A stretch of 64,000 bases of DNA from Lineolata rhizophorae. Lineage: Eukaryota; Ascomycota; Dothideomycetes; Lineolatales; Lineolataceae. Shown here in pieces: positions 11,235-22,324 of the stretch. The notes under the pieces are model-generated. The model did no database searches and had not been told where the DNA came from. It saw only the letters and a program-made list of their open reading frames with translations. The stretch is taken from assembly GCA_010093515.1 (NCBI GenBank), contig MU001670.1, positions 428,454 through 492,453 of the forward strand, given 5' to 3'. Made by a program: the position numbers and the translations under genes. Each line of letters opens with the position of its first letter. Position 1 is the stretch's first letter.

Positions 11235-12852
11235 GATGATCTCATGAGAGATTCTGGTGCGTATTCGGCAAAGAACCGGACTTTGAGATTTAGAAAATGT
11301 TGTCGGATCTTTAGCATTAGACTCCTTGCTTCTAGATATACATACGCCGGGAACTAAAGCTAAGTTTAGGCTGCTAGCTGGTACCATTATTCTACTCGAT
11401 TTTATTTTAGTATTTGAGATAGCTTATTTCCGGCTACTCCATCGTATTAGTTTAGAACCTAGATGTCTCAGGCAAGACTTCGTCATGCTGCATGTAACGT
11501 ATTCACCGATTTGTCGACTTCGTGTTGATGATGCGCCCTATGCTTGATGAGAGCAGTTAATACGTTGCCACAATGGGATTCAAGTCAGTTTCATGTTAAG
11601 CTGGTTTCCAATTGCCTCGGAGAATACACCGAAATATTATACGACTGTCAGAGCTGGATTCTAGGAACAAGCTATTTAGGCTTTAAGTTCCTCTATGTAT
11701 GTAGATCGCGTAACCTGCGAACATGGGTTGTGAGCCTATCATGGCGTATAGATTTAACGGTTTGAGTTCTCACTTGCTAGTCCATTCCAAACCTTTTTCT
11801 TTTTGTTTTATTTTTATTTATTTTTTTTTTCAATCTTAACGATACATTTAACGTTGACCTTTTATTGTGGTGTTGAACAGGTGCACTAAAGACAACTTGT
11901 ACATCCTATACCAGCTTACTTTTGTGTAATTCGTTCAAAAAACCTTTCTAACCGAATTGGGCCAGTTTCCGAGTAAACGCCGTCTAACTTCCCGTTCCCC
12001 ACAGCTTTCGTAGCAACATTTCGTAGATTACATTACGTCTCTTACAATAATATTCTAAGGAGTTTAACGAGCTTTGCGGCCTTCAGCGGACTTCTAGCCG
12101 CATCTTTTAGTGCTTACCAGCCTCAGACAGTTTTCACTGATCACTAATCTTAGTCATACTAGCAAGCGCGTAGACGATATGTCGAAAGAAGTAAACATTA
12201 AGAGAATTTGGAATAGTGGGGTCAAAAAAGCTGGATCTCATGTTTGCAAACTTCCGTTCGGATAGTCATGGAATGTAATAACCGCACCAAAGAGTCATCC
12301 AATCAACACGGTCAAAAATATCATTATAGATTTGGCACCTTGAAATGGGCCCCGGATGGTGGAGGCTGACAATGTCTGCACTATTCCAAATTGCAACACA
12401 TAGCCACACTTATATCATTGATAAATCCTGTGTCAGTTCTTTCGCATTACAAACCAAGTTATGGACAGCCTGAGACTGAGACTCTGCATGCTCAACCACT
12501 AGCCTCGTCTACATAATTTCACTAACACCGAGCTAGCCAGTTAGCCTCACCTGCTTTGAAATACCCTTTGTTTTCTCCATGACAAAAGAATCGTGCCTTT
12601 ATTTAGTTCATTTACATTTAAGTCCATTCTTTTTCCATCCTGCAAAAGTGACAGGATAGACCCAATATGCACCCCCTATCATTCCTCAACAAAAGACATA
12701 TACAAGTAAAGAGTTCCTAGCCAGCACGACCAAGGACTACGTGTCCAGCACTAAATACTACTGGCCCAAAGGAAGAGGGTTAAAATGGCGAACGTAATAT
12801 TCACACCCCAAAAAGGACACAGTAGACATCATTCCTCCAGGTTTCACCCCTT
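11235..12852. other. 1.6-kb AT-rich intergenic region
   Basis: AT-richer than its neighbours, with a T-rich tract at about 11796-11831. No ORF over about 75 codons and no recognisable RNA. It lies between the 5' end of the hydrolase and the 3' end of the secreted-protein gene. Confidence 0.5.
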
Positions 12853-13800
12853 TTAGGTGGAACGACGGACACCTGCCATAGCCGCAGCGGGATCGGCCAT
12901 GACGACCGACCAAGTCGGCTGTGCCTCCATGACCGTCGCCGGGTGCACCACAACGGTGCTCGGCTCAGGGTAAGCAGAGGCGTCCGAAGCAACAGCAGTC
13001 TCCGCAGCGATAGCAGTCTCCTCAGCAATAGCAGTTTCCTCCGCCTCGGCCGCAACAACAAGGTTAGTGGCTTCGGGTTCCCCTCCTTGGGTAACGGTGA
13101 GAGTGTGGACGTCGGTGACTAAAACATTGTTAGTATAAGCTCGACAATATCACTGGGTGATGCCCAGGAAACTTACCTTGAACGGTGTCAGTCTCCACAG
13201 CGCCAATGTTAGCAGTAATGGCGCTCTGGACGAAAAGTTGCTGAACTGCAACAAGATTTAACTCGATAACCTGCACCACCTGCACCACTTGCACCACCTG
13301 TACAACAACGGCAATTTGCACGAAGTTGGCTGAAAACCAGTCGATACGCAGCTGGTCGAAGCGCTGGTTGAAGACCTGCTGTTGAACAACCACTTGCTGC
13401 ACCTGCTGGACCACGGTGATGTCGGTGACCTGAGTCACTTGGGTGACGTCGACAGCCTGGAGCGCGACGTCGAAAGTGCGCTTGGCCAAGTCGCGACGCT
13501 GCTTCTGCCGCCGTTCCTTGAGCGCAAGGTCGCCATTCACGTCGGCATCCCTGCGAACGGCCGGAAGTACGCCAGGCCGGGCTGGCACGGGCTCATGCTG
13601 CCGGGGCTTGAGGCTGACGTCGTTGATGGGAGAGGCAACTGTGCACGGCAACGCATTGTCAACACTCTCCTGTTCCGGTTCATGCCTAAAGCCTATGGTC
13701 TTGGGAACTCTTGGCTGAAAGCAGCATTGGAGTATAAATACTGACCAGAGAGCCCGATGGTCGCGAGGAGCGCAAGAGCGGTGGCCTTGGAAAACAACAT
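12853..13800 (-). CDS. secreted Val/Gln-repeat protein with Kex2-like sites
   Basis: Three exons: 13800-13746, 13692-13177 and 13118-12853, 278 aa. Introns are 53 and 58 nt (GTCAGT..TAG and GTAAGT..TAG, the second with a textbook ACTAAC branch site), both phase 1. Residues 1-19 are a signal peptide (MLFSKATALALLATIGLSG). A basic stretch at 78-90 (ERRQKQRRDLAKR) offers Kex2-type cleavage sites. After it come two Val/Gln tracts, about 100-126 (VTQVTQVTD..QQVQQVVVQQQ) and 145-162 (VVQ repeated). The C-terminal exon has AETA/EETA repeats. Only one Cys is left in the mature part, so it is not a classic Cys-rich effector. Family is not recognised. A secreted structural or self-associating role is inference. 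Confidence 0.78.
13271..13306 (-). repeat. 9-bp tandem repeat x4 coding for Val-Val-Gln
   Basis: Four 9-nt units (CTGCACCAC, CTGCACCAC, TTGCACCAC, CTGTACAAC on the plus strand) code for V-V-Q units on the minus strand. The period is a multiple of three, so copy changes keep frame. Confidence 0.85.
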
Positions 13801-15032
13801 CTTGTCCTTTCCCTTGAATGTTTTTAGTCGTTTCAATATCGTGTCTCGTTCAGAGATTGACTCGCGATTGTTCACGGAACAACAGGCAAAAGACGCAAAA
13901 TGAATGTACGCGGTCCCAGACACGGCGGTATGACTCTATCGAAGAGTTCTGAACAAAGCGTGTAGCAATAACCGGCCGGAACTATCAAAGTCCGTGAATG
14001 AGAGAACGGAATAGCAGAATCGAAAGAGAGAAAGAGCAACGGTGGCGCGGAAACCTGAGTTCCGGAAGAGAGCGTCTGAAAAGCACGATGAAGAATGAAA
14101 ATGCGGACAGGGCAGGAGGAGGGCCCGTGATATAGGCTGAAGGGTTCGCATTAGCTCCCCCTTGCTACGATCTTCAATGCCTCAATGCGGTCCTGGAAGC
14201 ACCTGAGAAAGGCACACAACCCCCGAGTTTTTGCCTCACGCAACGTCTGGGGCTTAGACACCGTTAGGGTCGCCTTTTGGGTCACTCCGTGCACGGATGG
14301 GGTTGCTGTGGCGGTTGTAGCGTAGGCCTATTGGTCGCTCCGCCGGCCTCCAAGGACTCAATGGCCTGATCGGCGTTGAAGGAGCTCATAGTTGGGAAAA
14401 GTTCCGCTCCGTGCCAAGCTTTCAGGTGTAGCAGCAACGTCAAGGCATCGCTGGGGATGTCGGGAGCGACTCATGGCCGAGGCGGCGGAGAGCGGGCGGA
14501 AAGTGGACGGAGTGCGATTTGCGACAAGCTTTAGAAATAAGGTTACTTAGTTAGCCTGCGGCTCTTGCCGGGGTGATGGAAGCGAGGCGGCACCAGTTGG
14601 CGCGCCGAAACCGTCGACGTCGCGGCGAACCATGCTGCGACAGGTCTAGGCCAGAAGGCCAAACCGTACGCCGTAAGAGACTGCCTCGACCGCCCTTTCT
14701 ATACTTTTTTGAGCTTCAAACATCATGCTGTCCCCTTGCCGGCTCATCGTGCTTCCGCACAACCTTACAAATAATTCGTGAGGATTTTCCATGCTACCTA
14801 TCTAGACCCCAAGCCACCCAAGGTTTCATTCACGACCGTGTTTCTGTGATGTAGCGGCACAACTAACTGTAGACAGAATCTACAACGTTGTTTACACCTG
14901 ATCCACCTACTCTGCTAAGTAGACCTACTAACCAATATAGTAAAAGAGTAACGCCTGCAAATGCATTTAGAAGTCTTTTGAATACATAAGTGAGCCAGCA
15001 CATTAAATAATTTCAGTGGTGAGTCTCACCGT
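13801..15032. other. 1.2-kb intergenic region
   Basis: Upstream region of the secreted-protein gene and downstream region of SEC63. No ORF with family features. Nothing else was recognised. Confidence 0.45.
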
Positions 15033-17489
15033 TTACTCCGAGTCCGAGTCCGTGTCAGTATCTGTATCAGTTTCACTTTCCTCTTCGGATTCACTGTCAC
15101 TCGAGTCTTCGACTTTACGAGGTGCCTTGCCAGGGGCTCCGCCGAGGTTGCCCGACTTCAGTGCGTTCATCTGACTTGCCAAACTGTCTAAGGTCGCCAA
15201 GTTAGCGCCACATGCACTACAAAAAAAAAAAACACCTCGGGTTTTTCCGCTAGTGTGGCCTATTTTAGGAAGGACTACTAGCGGCCCAAAATGAATTCGA
15301 AATAAGTTTTCTTGGGGCCTGCAACAGCGGATATGACTCACCTTCTTCAGGCTCGCTAATGTCCTCTTCGTCCTTCATTACTTCTGCCTTAGAAGGGTCC
15401 TCCACAACAAGCACGACATCCATTTTCATATCCATCCCAATGTAGCTATCGCACACCAGATGCATGACAAATGTGTACCGTCCAGGCTGGGCCGGTGCGA
15501 CGAACTGTGTCCTCATTGTCTGCACGTTGAAAGTCGGCTTCCCATTCTCATCGAAAATCGGCTTGGCAAACTGTCTGAAGGTAAACGGAGGGACCGCGAG
15601 TTTGCCGCTCTTGCTATCCGCGTGGAAAAGGTGCCATCTCGGAGAATAGTCGCGCGCGAAATAAGGAGCGTGAGCCAGAGGGGGCTGAACCGGGTTCTCA
15701 CTATCGGTACCCTCACCCTTTTTACGGCCATGGAGTGCGTCGAGATCTCCCTCCGCCGGATCAACGTCCTCCAGGTCCTTCTCGTTGACTTGAGGGACGT
15801 TCATCGTTCCTGGAGGAATGATGCGTCCCTTGACGACGAAATTGACAAGACTTCCAGGGGTGACAAAGCGCTCACCAACGACTTTGAAGAAAGCTTTATC
15901 TACCTTCAATGTAGGCAGCTGCGACACTACTGACATAGCGGTTTCGTATTCGCTGTCTTTCAGGAGGCCAGGCGCAGTCACAAGCTTCTTTCTGCGGTCT
16001 GCTGGAATATTCATGAAGTCCTGTATAGTTAAGTGATGGCGCTCCAAGCCTTCGGCAGCTTTCACGACCGCAGGAGTAAAGTAGGGAAGCTGCATCAGAG
16101 GAGGGGCGCCATGTGCAAGAGCTTGAATGAGATGTTGCGAGGCGCGATACGCGGAAAGGATTGCTCTCGTGTTCATGTATGCAAGGGCGATGGCAGTAAA
16201 AGATTCGTTGAGCGCGGAAGCGATCGGCGCAACTTCAAACTTTTCTAGCACAGAATTAGCCATAGGGACAAGCACAACTGGAAGAAATAGGCGGACCGTC
16301 ATTCAAAGCAGCATCGTCAAGCTCCACGCGACCAAGATACGCCCACAAGAGACCGAGTGCCTTCTTTCGAACAAGGTCATCCATCTCTTGGAACTTTTGG
16401 CGGTCTTTTGCACTCAAGGACGCGCCCACATTTGAAAGGCCCGGCTCTTCGAGTATGCGCTGCTCCAATTTATCAACCCCAGCCGTCCCCTTACTCCCTT
16501 TGAGCAAAAGCTTGTATTCCTCGCCGCTGCTGAACATGCCGATAAGTCCGGCCACAGAGACGTCGTCCTTGTATTCTCTGAACAGGTTGCCCGCGCTTGC
16601 GACCAGGACCTTCTCCCTCGTATATCTCTGAGTGCCGTACCACCATTTTCCGACTAGGTATGGTAGAAGAACGCCAAGCAGGGTTCCGTATAGTAGCAAC
16701 ACGTACTTCCCGTTGCCCTCCGAAACGATGAACTTTGGCAAAGCGATGCCGATGCTGAAACTTTGTTTGCCGTCGGGATGACCGTATTTTAGGTAGTTGT
16801 TGCGAACCTCCTCATCTGTCAATGCCTTGAACGCCTTTGTGACTTCCACCCATCGGTCGTTGATAGCTTCCAAAGTAAGGTTCTTTTCGGGATCGGGTTG
16901 GACTTTATCCGGATGCATGGTCAGCGAAAGCATACGATACCGTCGCTTGATCTCTTGCTCCGTGGCGGACTACAGCAATCGTTAGTGGAATTTCGTAAGC
17001 AGACTTAATGCTGCAATTTACTTACCATCGAGACTTCCAGAACGGAGTACGGGTCCCACAGCTTAGGCGTCGTACGTGCCGTCACCACCATCAAGTATAC
17101 CATCCACGCAATCACGAGCCATCCTCCTATTGATATTAACATGCGCTTTACTTTGCGCTCCTTCCGCTTCTGTTTTCGGCGCTGGCCCTCGATGAGGTCG
17201 GCATGTTCGGGTTTAAAGTCCGACTGTATCCTCGGCGCGGTGTTCTCGAGCCCTAAAGAACCAGTTAGACACCCTTCGCTGCGGATGGTTGGACTACGGG
17301 TTAAGCACCTTTACTAGGCTTGAGCCACGAGTATGTTACCGGCACGGTAATGAGGGCTGTGATAGTGGTGACGAAGTAAGGGAAGAATTGCCCCTGTGCT
17401 CAGACCGTTAGCCAAGTACGCGTTCAAGAGGCTTTTGCAGCCCAGAGAATAAAGCGAACCTGATCGTCATAATTGTAGTCTTGCGACAT
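15033..17489 (-). CDS. SEC63: Sec63, ER protein-translocation J-protein
   Basis: Six exons: 17489-17460, 17393-17309, 17252-17026, 16969-16297, 16244-15342 and 15187-15033, 690 aa. Introns are 66, 56, 56, 52 and 154 nt; every junction keeps phase and restores conserved sequence (DDQ/GQFFPYF, LND/EKFEVAP, SEPEE/DSLASQ). Sec63 is an ER membrane subunit of the Sec61/Sec62/Sec63 translocon; its lumenal J domain recruits BiP for post-translational import. Seen here: N-terminal helix (about 12-32), second helix (about 80-100), J domain with HPD at 133-135, a third helix after it, then the Sec63/Brl region to about residue 640. The tail ends in an acidic D-T/S-D-E run, the usual Sec62-contact region. 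The first exon holds only 10 codons. Length and order fit fungal orthologs. Confidence 0.95.
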
Positions 17490-18512
17490 GTTTCCGGCTG
17501 TGCGGTGACGGTCCTCAGACCGTTACTGGAAGTGGCGTGTCGACAAGCGCTTGTGCAGAAATTCCAAGGCGGCGAAGTGCCAGAGGAAGGCAGGAGAAAC
17601 GACAAGGCGACGTAGGTTTCAGGGCGGCATGAGGGAAAGTTTGCACGCTTCTATGTGAGCCAACAAGACCGCCGTTGTCGCCAAGCTGAGCCGTTCGCAA
17701 CTGGAAAGAACACGGTAGTTTCTTCGCGCCGCGCGCTATTCAGAAACAAGGGTCTGTGCGCACGTGATGCACGCGACTCCTTTAAAGACGCCCTCTCTAC
17801 GGAGCACCTCTCATTGGCCAAGCCACATCCATCTCCGTGCGACACACATGGTCTTTCTCGCTTCTACAGCGCACGCGAAACACTCGTAGGTTCCACGCGA
17901 AGTACTTCTCCATCTTTCGTTATTTTCATTGGTACAAAACTAATCGTTGTGCACACTATTCAATGACGTTTCCACTAGCGGTAAACTATGTTCATAGAAG
18001 CGTGTGGGTCAAAAGGAACTACAGGCGCTAGTATTGTCTTTGTGCTAATGGCGTCACGCCTCAAATAGACATAATATATCCAGCTATTGTATTTTGGCCC
18101 TCCATGGATTACCCGCTGATAGGAGAATCATCCCTAGCTAGAATGATCGCCACGGCAGCACAACCGCCTACGAAAGTCCTAGAAGCGAAGCTTACGACTT
18201 GCTAGATTGTTAATAGCTGGCTCACACTGCTTTCATGCTAATTTGAGACTTACGTACCATCCACAAGTAAATTAGATTCCCGAATGATTACAACTGAGTA
18301 CTAAGGCTTATATTCAATGACGATAACATTTCAGCGCCAACATAGCCGGCTTTATATATATAGCTATTACTTCCCGCTTTGGGAAATATTGACAAGTTAT
18401 TTATGTATGTTTAAAAATTATGCTTGAGGCCTTCACTCTACAGTAGTGAACATCCTAGGATCCCTACATCGTTCTACCCCTAGCGTCTCTGATTGTGTTC
18501 GATGCCGTGAAT

Positions 18513-18552
18513 AGTGGACATATTGGTCACCAAGTGGACATATTGGTCACCA
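18513..18552 (+). repeat. perfect 20-bp tandem direct repeat in promoter
   Basis: The unit AGTGGACATATTGGTCACCA occurs twice head to tail without mismatch, 319-358 nt upstream of the Cys-motif start codon and about 177 nt before its TATA box. The position suggests a duplicated regulatory site; the factor is unknown. Confidence 0.85.
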
Positions 18553-18728
18553 CAGCATAGAACAAAAAGTATGCCGTGGCTGATAATGCAGACGTGTTGC
18601 AGTACAAGTGGAGTGACTATTAGCGTCAAGGCTTCGTCATGAAAAATATAGGCCAATGGAAAACAATAGTGCTCGCTGTTTTCTCCTTGGCGCCTTCCAA
18701 GCACAGAAGGATATCGCGCCCTCGACGG

Positions 18729-18736
18729 TATAAATA
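18729..18736 (+). promoter_or_regulatory. TATA box (TATAAATA) of the four-repeat Cys-motif gene
   Basis: A consensus TATAAATA lies 135 nt upstream of the ATG at 18871, which leaves room for a leader of about 100 nt. Strong TATA boxes are typical of inducible fungal genes. Confidence 0.75.
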
Positions 18737-18870
18737 CCCTGAGGCCTGCTTATTTTCAAACCCAACAAACCCACCCCTTCATTCCACCGCAATCTATTCT
18801 AAATCATCTCTCCCGCCTTCCACAAATATACGATATCGAGCCGGGCCTTGAACAATCCATACCCGACAAA

Positions 18871-19266
18871 ATGCAAGCCATTAACGAATTGCCGGAAATC
18901 GCATTCCCTATGTTTAGAACTCAGCAACTTAGGTGCCGTAGATGCGGTACCATGGAACTGCCGTGCCGTCAGCACATGCAGAACGAGCGCCATGTAGACT
19001 CGCTGTCCGACCTCAAGACGTCTCGGTCGAAGTGCACTGTCTGTGGCACTTGCCTCCCCTGTGCCAGACACGATCAAAAGGACCCTGAGGAGACGCTTGC
19101 TGATGCCGTGGGCTCGAGCTCAATGTGTACCGTCTGCGGGGATCACCTCCCGTGTGCGAAGCACAACCAAAAAGAACTCAATGAAATACCAGAAGGTATC
19201 TCACTGCGCGACATTTGCAGTATCTGTGGCCGCGAGCTGCCTTGCCCTGTGCACTCGCAAAACTAA
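18871..19266 (+). CDS. small protein with four C-x2-C..LPC-x2-H putative zinc motifs
   Basis: Single exon, 131 aa, ATG at 18871 (ACAAAATG). Four copies of C-x2-C-G-x(4-5)-P-C-x2-H lie at residues 22-35, 55-67, 86-98 and 116-128, about 31 residues apart. Each supplies three Cys and one His, which could bind one zinc. The linkers are polar and acidic. There is no signal peptide or membrane segment, so it is probably nuclear or cytosolic. I recognise no named family. Two more loci in the window (57203-57499 and 58013-58248) share the P-C-x2-H ending. A strong TATA box and a 20-bp promoter repeat suggest regulated expression. The even spacing argues for internal duplication. Function is unknown; zinc binding is inference. 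Confidence 0.8.
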   Translation: MQAINELPEIAFPMFRTQQLRCRRCGTMELPCRQHMQNERHVDSLSDLKTSRSKCTVCGTCLPCARHDQKDPEETLADAVGSSSMCTVCGDHLPCAKHNQKELNEIPEGISLRDICSICGRELPCPVHSQN

Positions 19267-20124
19267 GGCAGCGGCTACTGCTTTCAACGTTGGCCGGGAG
19301 GCCGTGGCCTCAAGTTGAGTGTTTACAGCAAATTTGAAGTTGTTTCCATGCTCCAGCATGACCCTATCTTTGGTCTTTCTCTTTTCTCTTTCTCCTTAAA
19401 TTGACGACAAATACTTGTTCCAAAACAAGTCGGCTTGTTTGGTATTGCAGTAGGGGCCCAAGATTGACAATTTAATACAGCGGAGGCGTCTTTGGGGCAT
19501 TTCCAGTGGCCTATTTCATAAGTTGGGAATATTTAGTGCCGGGTTTTGACTTTCTTTCAATAGCACATGGCTAAACACTTCCTATGATCGATGGCAGCTT
19601 GGACTGCTATCACAACACTGTTTCATTCATTATTTCACTTTATGTAAAATGGTCGGGGCTGGATTCCGAACCTTTGCATTGAGATTTCCAGTTTAAGTGT
19701 TCCTAACCTACGATAGAAGCTTAGAATGAAATTTGATTAGCCTACTTAACGCGGAGACTGGATAATGTGTTGATGAACTTAGTATGTCGGCGCATTTCAC
19801 GCATCTTGAAAGAACTAAGAAAATGTACCCACGGATCGATATACCAATCTGACGTTTTCAGCTAGATATTTTGAATATCTACATATACCAAGGACGTGAG
19901 AAATCCAACAGTCCACGTAACAATGTCTTGAGCAGTCCAATATGCGATGAAGGATCAACACAAGAGCTTCTACTATGAACACGGAAGGGAATGGCGGCGC
20001 AACTAGAAGACAACATTGCAATCTGTAGAAACGCAACAATTCACAAATTCAATGCGTGACAAGGCGGAACTATTCATTGGTACGCGTGTTTAAAGTTCAT
20101 AAAACACCCATGGCAGATTGGCCT
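19267..20124. other. 0.86-kb convergent intergenic region
   Basis: Between the 3' ends of the Cys-motif gene (+) and the nitrilase gene (-). AT-rich, no recognisable gene. Confidence 0.5.
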
Positions 20125-21483
20125 TCACGGAGGAGGGCTGAGATCAAGCCCATCAACCGTTAATTTAAACGCATCACTCCTAGAATACGACCCAGCAACG
20201 TCCAAGTCTAGTCTCCCGCGCTCGCAATCTTCGAAATCAATCTCAGTCGTCAACATCCCATCGTCATCATCCCACAACGGGCCCCGAAGCACTTCACCCA
20301 GGGGGGATACAATGCACGAGCCACCACGGGAGACGAAGTCATCATCGCTTTCGAAGACTGTCGGATGCGGATGCGATGAACCACTTGTCCTATGCTTTGA
20401 CGATGGTCTGGGCATAGGCAGGGCTAGTTCGTGGCCAGTGTCTTCCTCCATGAAAGAACTCCGACGACGAACATGTGAACTTCCAGTCAATTGCGACTCG
20501 TCATCATCAATCGCCGACGACGATTGATGCAAACCGTTCGCGCCCGTGGCTTCGTGTTCCTTTGATTCCGATGGCATAGGCCAACAGATTTCATGCTGAT
20601 CCTCGGTAACAGTGACCGTTGACCTGCGTCTCGTCTTAGTTTGAGAGGGTATGTTTTCGAAGCTCGCATGGGCGGCATGGCCATCCACATCCTTTTGTTC
20701 CTGCTTCTCCAGCTTGATCCACGCCGGCAAATCCTTCCTCCTGACGGCCTGGTTCGCCGAAAGAACGAAAGCGCGCCCCTCGCACGCCACCGTCCGCATG
20801 AGCGGCAGCCACGTATCTCGGGCGTCCGCCGTCGGCGCGAGGTACAAGCCGACGTTCTGCGCGTACAAGCTCTGCCTGAGCAGCGGCATGTAGTTCTCCC
20901 AGCAGATGGCGGCCGCGAGCGTGACCCGGACGCCACGGATCGTCGTCGCCACGGCCTTCAAGGTCTTGGGGCTGCCCTGCGCCCAGATGAGCCGCTCCAT
21001 CCCCGTCGGCATCACCTTGCGCCGCTTGCCCAGCACGCCCGCCCGCGGACACACGTATACGACGGCGCAGTAGAGGCTGCCGCCGCAGCGCTCCACCAGC
21101 CCCGTCGCCACGAAGACGCCCGTCTCGCGTGCGACGCGCTCTAGTTCCTCGCGCGTGCCGTCGCCGCGGAACTCCGCCCCCTTGGCCACCGGAAGCCGCC
21201 GCTCGACCCAGTCGTCGCCCGCCCCCGCCGGCGTGTCGCCTAGGTCCACGGCCGAATGGAAGTACAGCAGGAACTGTTCGCGGCCGCGCGGGTCGCGCGA
21301 CCCGACGGCGGACCCGAAAGTGCAGGTGCGCGGGTATCCGCCGAGGTAGGCTTCGGGGAAGAGGACGAGGTCGACGTGGGACGCGGCGGCAGCGCGCGTG
21401 GTCTGCTCTAGGGCGGCGAGCGTTTGGGCCGTGGTGGACAGGGTGCGCGCTTGGACGACGGCGACTTTTAGCTTTTGCGGCAT
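20125..21483 (-). CDS. nitrilase-family C-N hydrolase with a long inserted segment
   Basis: Single exon, 452 aa, ATG at 21483. Nitrilases hydrolyse nitriles to acids and ammonia through a Glu-Lys-Cys triad. Here these are E44 ([11 protein letters not shown]), K156 ([15 protein letters not shown]) and C194 ([12 protein letters not shown]). The WENY motif fits the nitrilase branch rather than generic amidases of the superfamily. After [10 protein letters not shown] (about 244-253) an extra polar segment of roughly 130 residues runs to [15 protein letters not shown] (about 385-399), where the core resumes. The insert contains two similar blocks (see findings). Without it, the length would be about 320 aa, normal for the family. 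It is divergent from the gene at 22325. Substrate is unknown. Confidence 0.92.
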   Translation of the reverse strand: MPQKLKVAVVQARTLSTTAQTLAALEQTTRAAAASHVDLVLFPEAYLGGYPRTCTFGSAVGSRDPRGREQFLLYFHSAVDLGDTPAGAGDDWVERRLPVAKGAEFRGDGTREELERVARETGVFVATGLVERCGGSLYCAVVYVCPRAGVLGKRRKVMPTGMERLIWAQGSPKTLKAVATTIRGVRVTLAAAICWENYMPLLRQSLYAQNVGLYLAPTADARDTWLPLMRTVACEGRAFVLSANQAVRRKDLPAWIKLEKQEQKDVDGHAAHASFENIPSQTKTRRRSTVTVTEDQHEICWPMPSESKEHEATGANGLHQSSSAIDDDESQLTGSSHVRRRSSFMEEDTGHELALPMPRPSSKHRTSGSSHPHPTVFESDDDFVSRGGSCIVSPLGEVLRGPLWDDDDGMLTTEIDFEDCERGRLDLDVAGSYSRSDAFKLTVDGLDLSPPP

Positions 21484-22324
21484 TGCAGCGATGTAATTGA
21501 TGCAACTAAGGTAGAATTTGAAGGATTAAGCTCAACTGAGCAGCAAGAAGAAGTTTTGTGGTATATAACTGCGGAAACCTAGCTTTCGGCGCAGCATGCG
21601 GAGCGAGCTCCGGGAGCTTCGGGAGCTCGTGATCGCCCAGAGAAGGAGGGTTTGATGCGGGGAAGCTGCTGCTTACGAGCATTTTTAGTGCCCCGGATAG
21701 TTAGCCTCTGAAGACAAAGGACAAAACCATACCAAAATATACAAGATAAGCGATTAGTAGTTTTTTAGTCTTCCTGGTAGCTTTACAGGTTTTAGTGATT
21801 TGTCGTAATGGACTGCATTTACACCTGCAAGTCCGGCAGTCCTATTGGTCAAAATGAGGAAAGCGGGGTTGTGGCAACCAATCACCAGCAAGATAATGTT
21901 GCAGTTATTTCTTCAGTTGCTGTCCTGGCACTTTCATCAGTTGCAACCACTAGATTCTTTAAAGCAAGAATTAAAAGGGTAGAAAGGGGCAAACAAGGGA
22001 TTTAGCGCAGTCTATTGCTCGAGATACATTAAAATGGGCCGCCGACCATCTCGTTGCCCCGGCAGCGCACCAGCCTCAAGCGAAACCTTCAATGTCAACA
22101 CCGCCAACTCACAGGACCAAGCTCCACCTAGGAGAGCCTCACCAATTAACATTGCAATCCGCTCGTTTCCAAACCAAAAACCTTCCCTGCGAAATCTTTG
22201 CAAAAAAGCAACAACATATTTACCCTCGTCGCTCTCTGTTCCCTTTCTGTCAAAGCCTACCTAGCAAAGCCTAAGCGGTCGAGGGACTCGTGGGCACGAT
22301 CCTCCGCACGCGCGCCAAGAAACC
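21484..22324. promoter_or_regulatory. shared 841-bp divergent promoter region
   Basis: Separates the nitrilase start (-) from the start at 22325 (+). On the minus strand a TATATA element lies about 80 nt upstream of the nitrilase ATG (plus strand near 21562-21568). ORFs inside, such as 21808-22005, show no family features. Confidence 0.5.

Larger units (their letters stand above)
17490..18870. other. 1.4-kb divergent intergenic region
   Basis: Lies between the 5' ends of SEC63 (-) and the Cys-motif gene (+). It carries the 20-bp tandem repeat and the TATA box listed separately. No gene is recognised in it. Confidence 0.5.

Noticed and set aside
20636-21505. 289-codon minus-strand ORF
   Set aside because: Alternate frame of the nitrilase gene; His/Arg/Pro-rich composition typical of a shadow.
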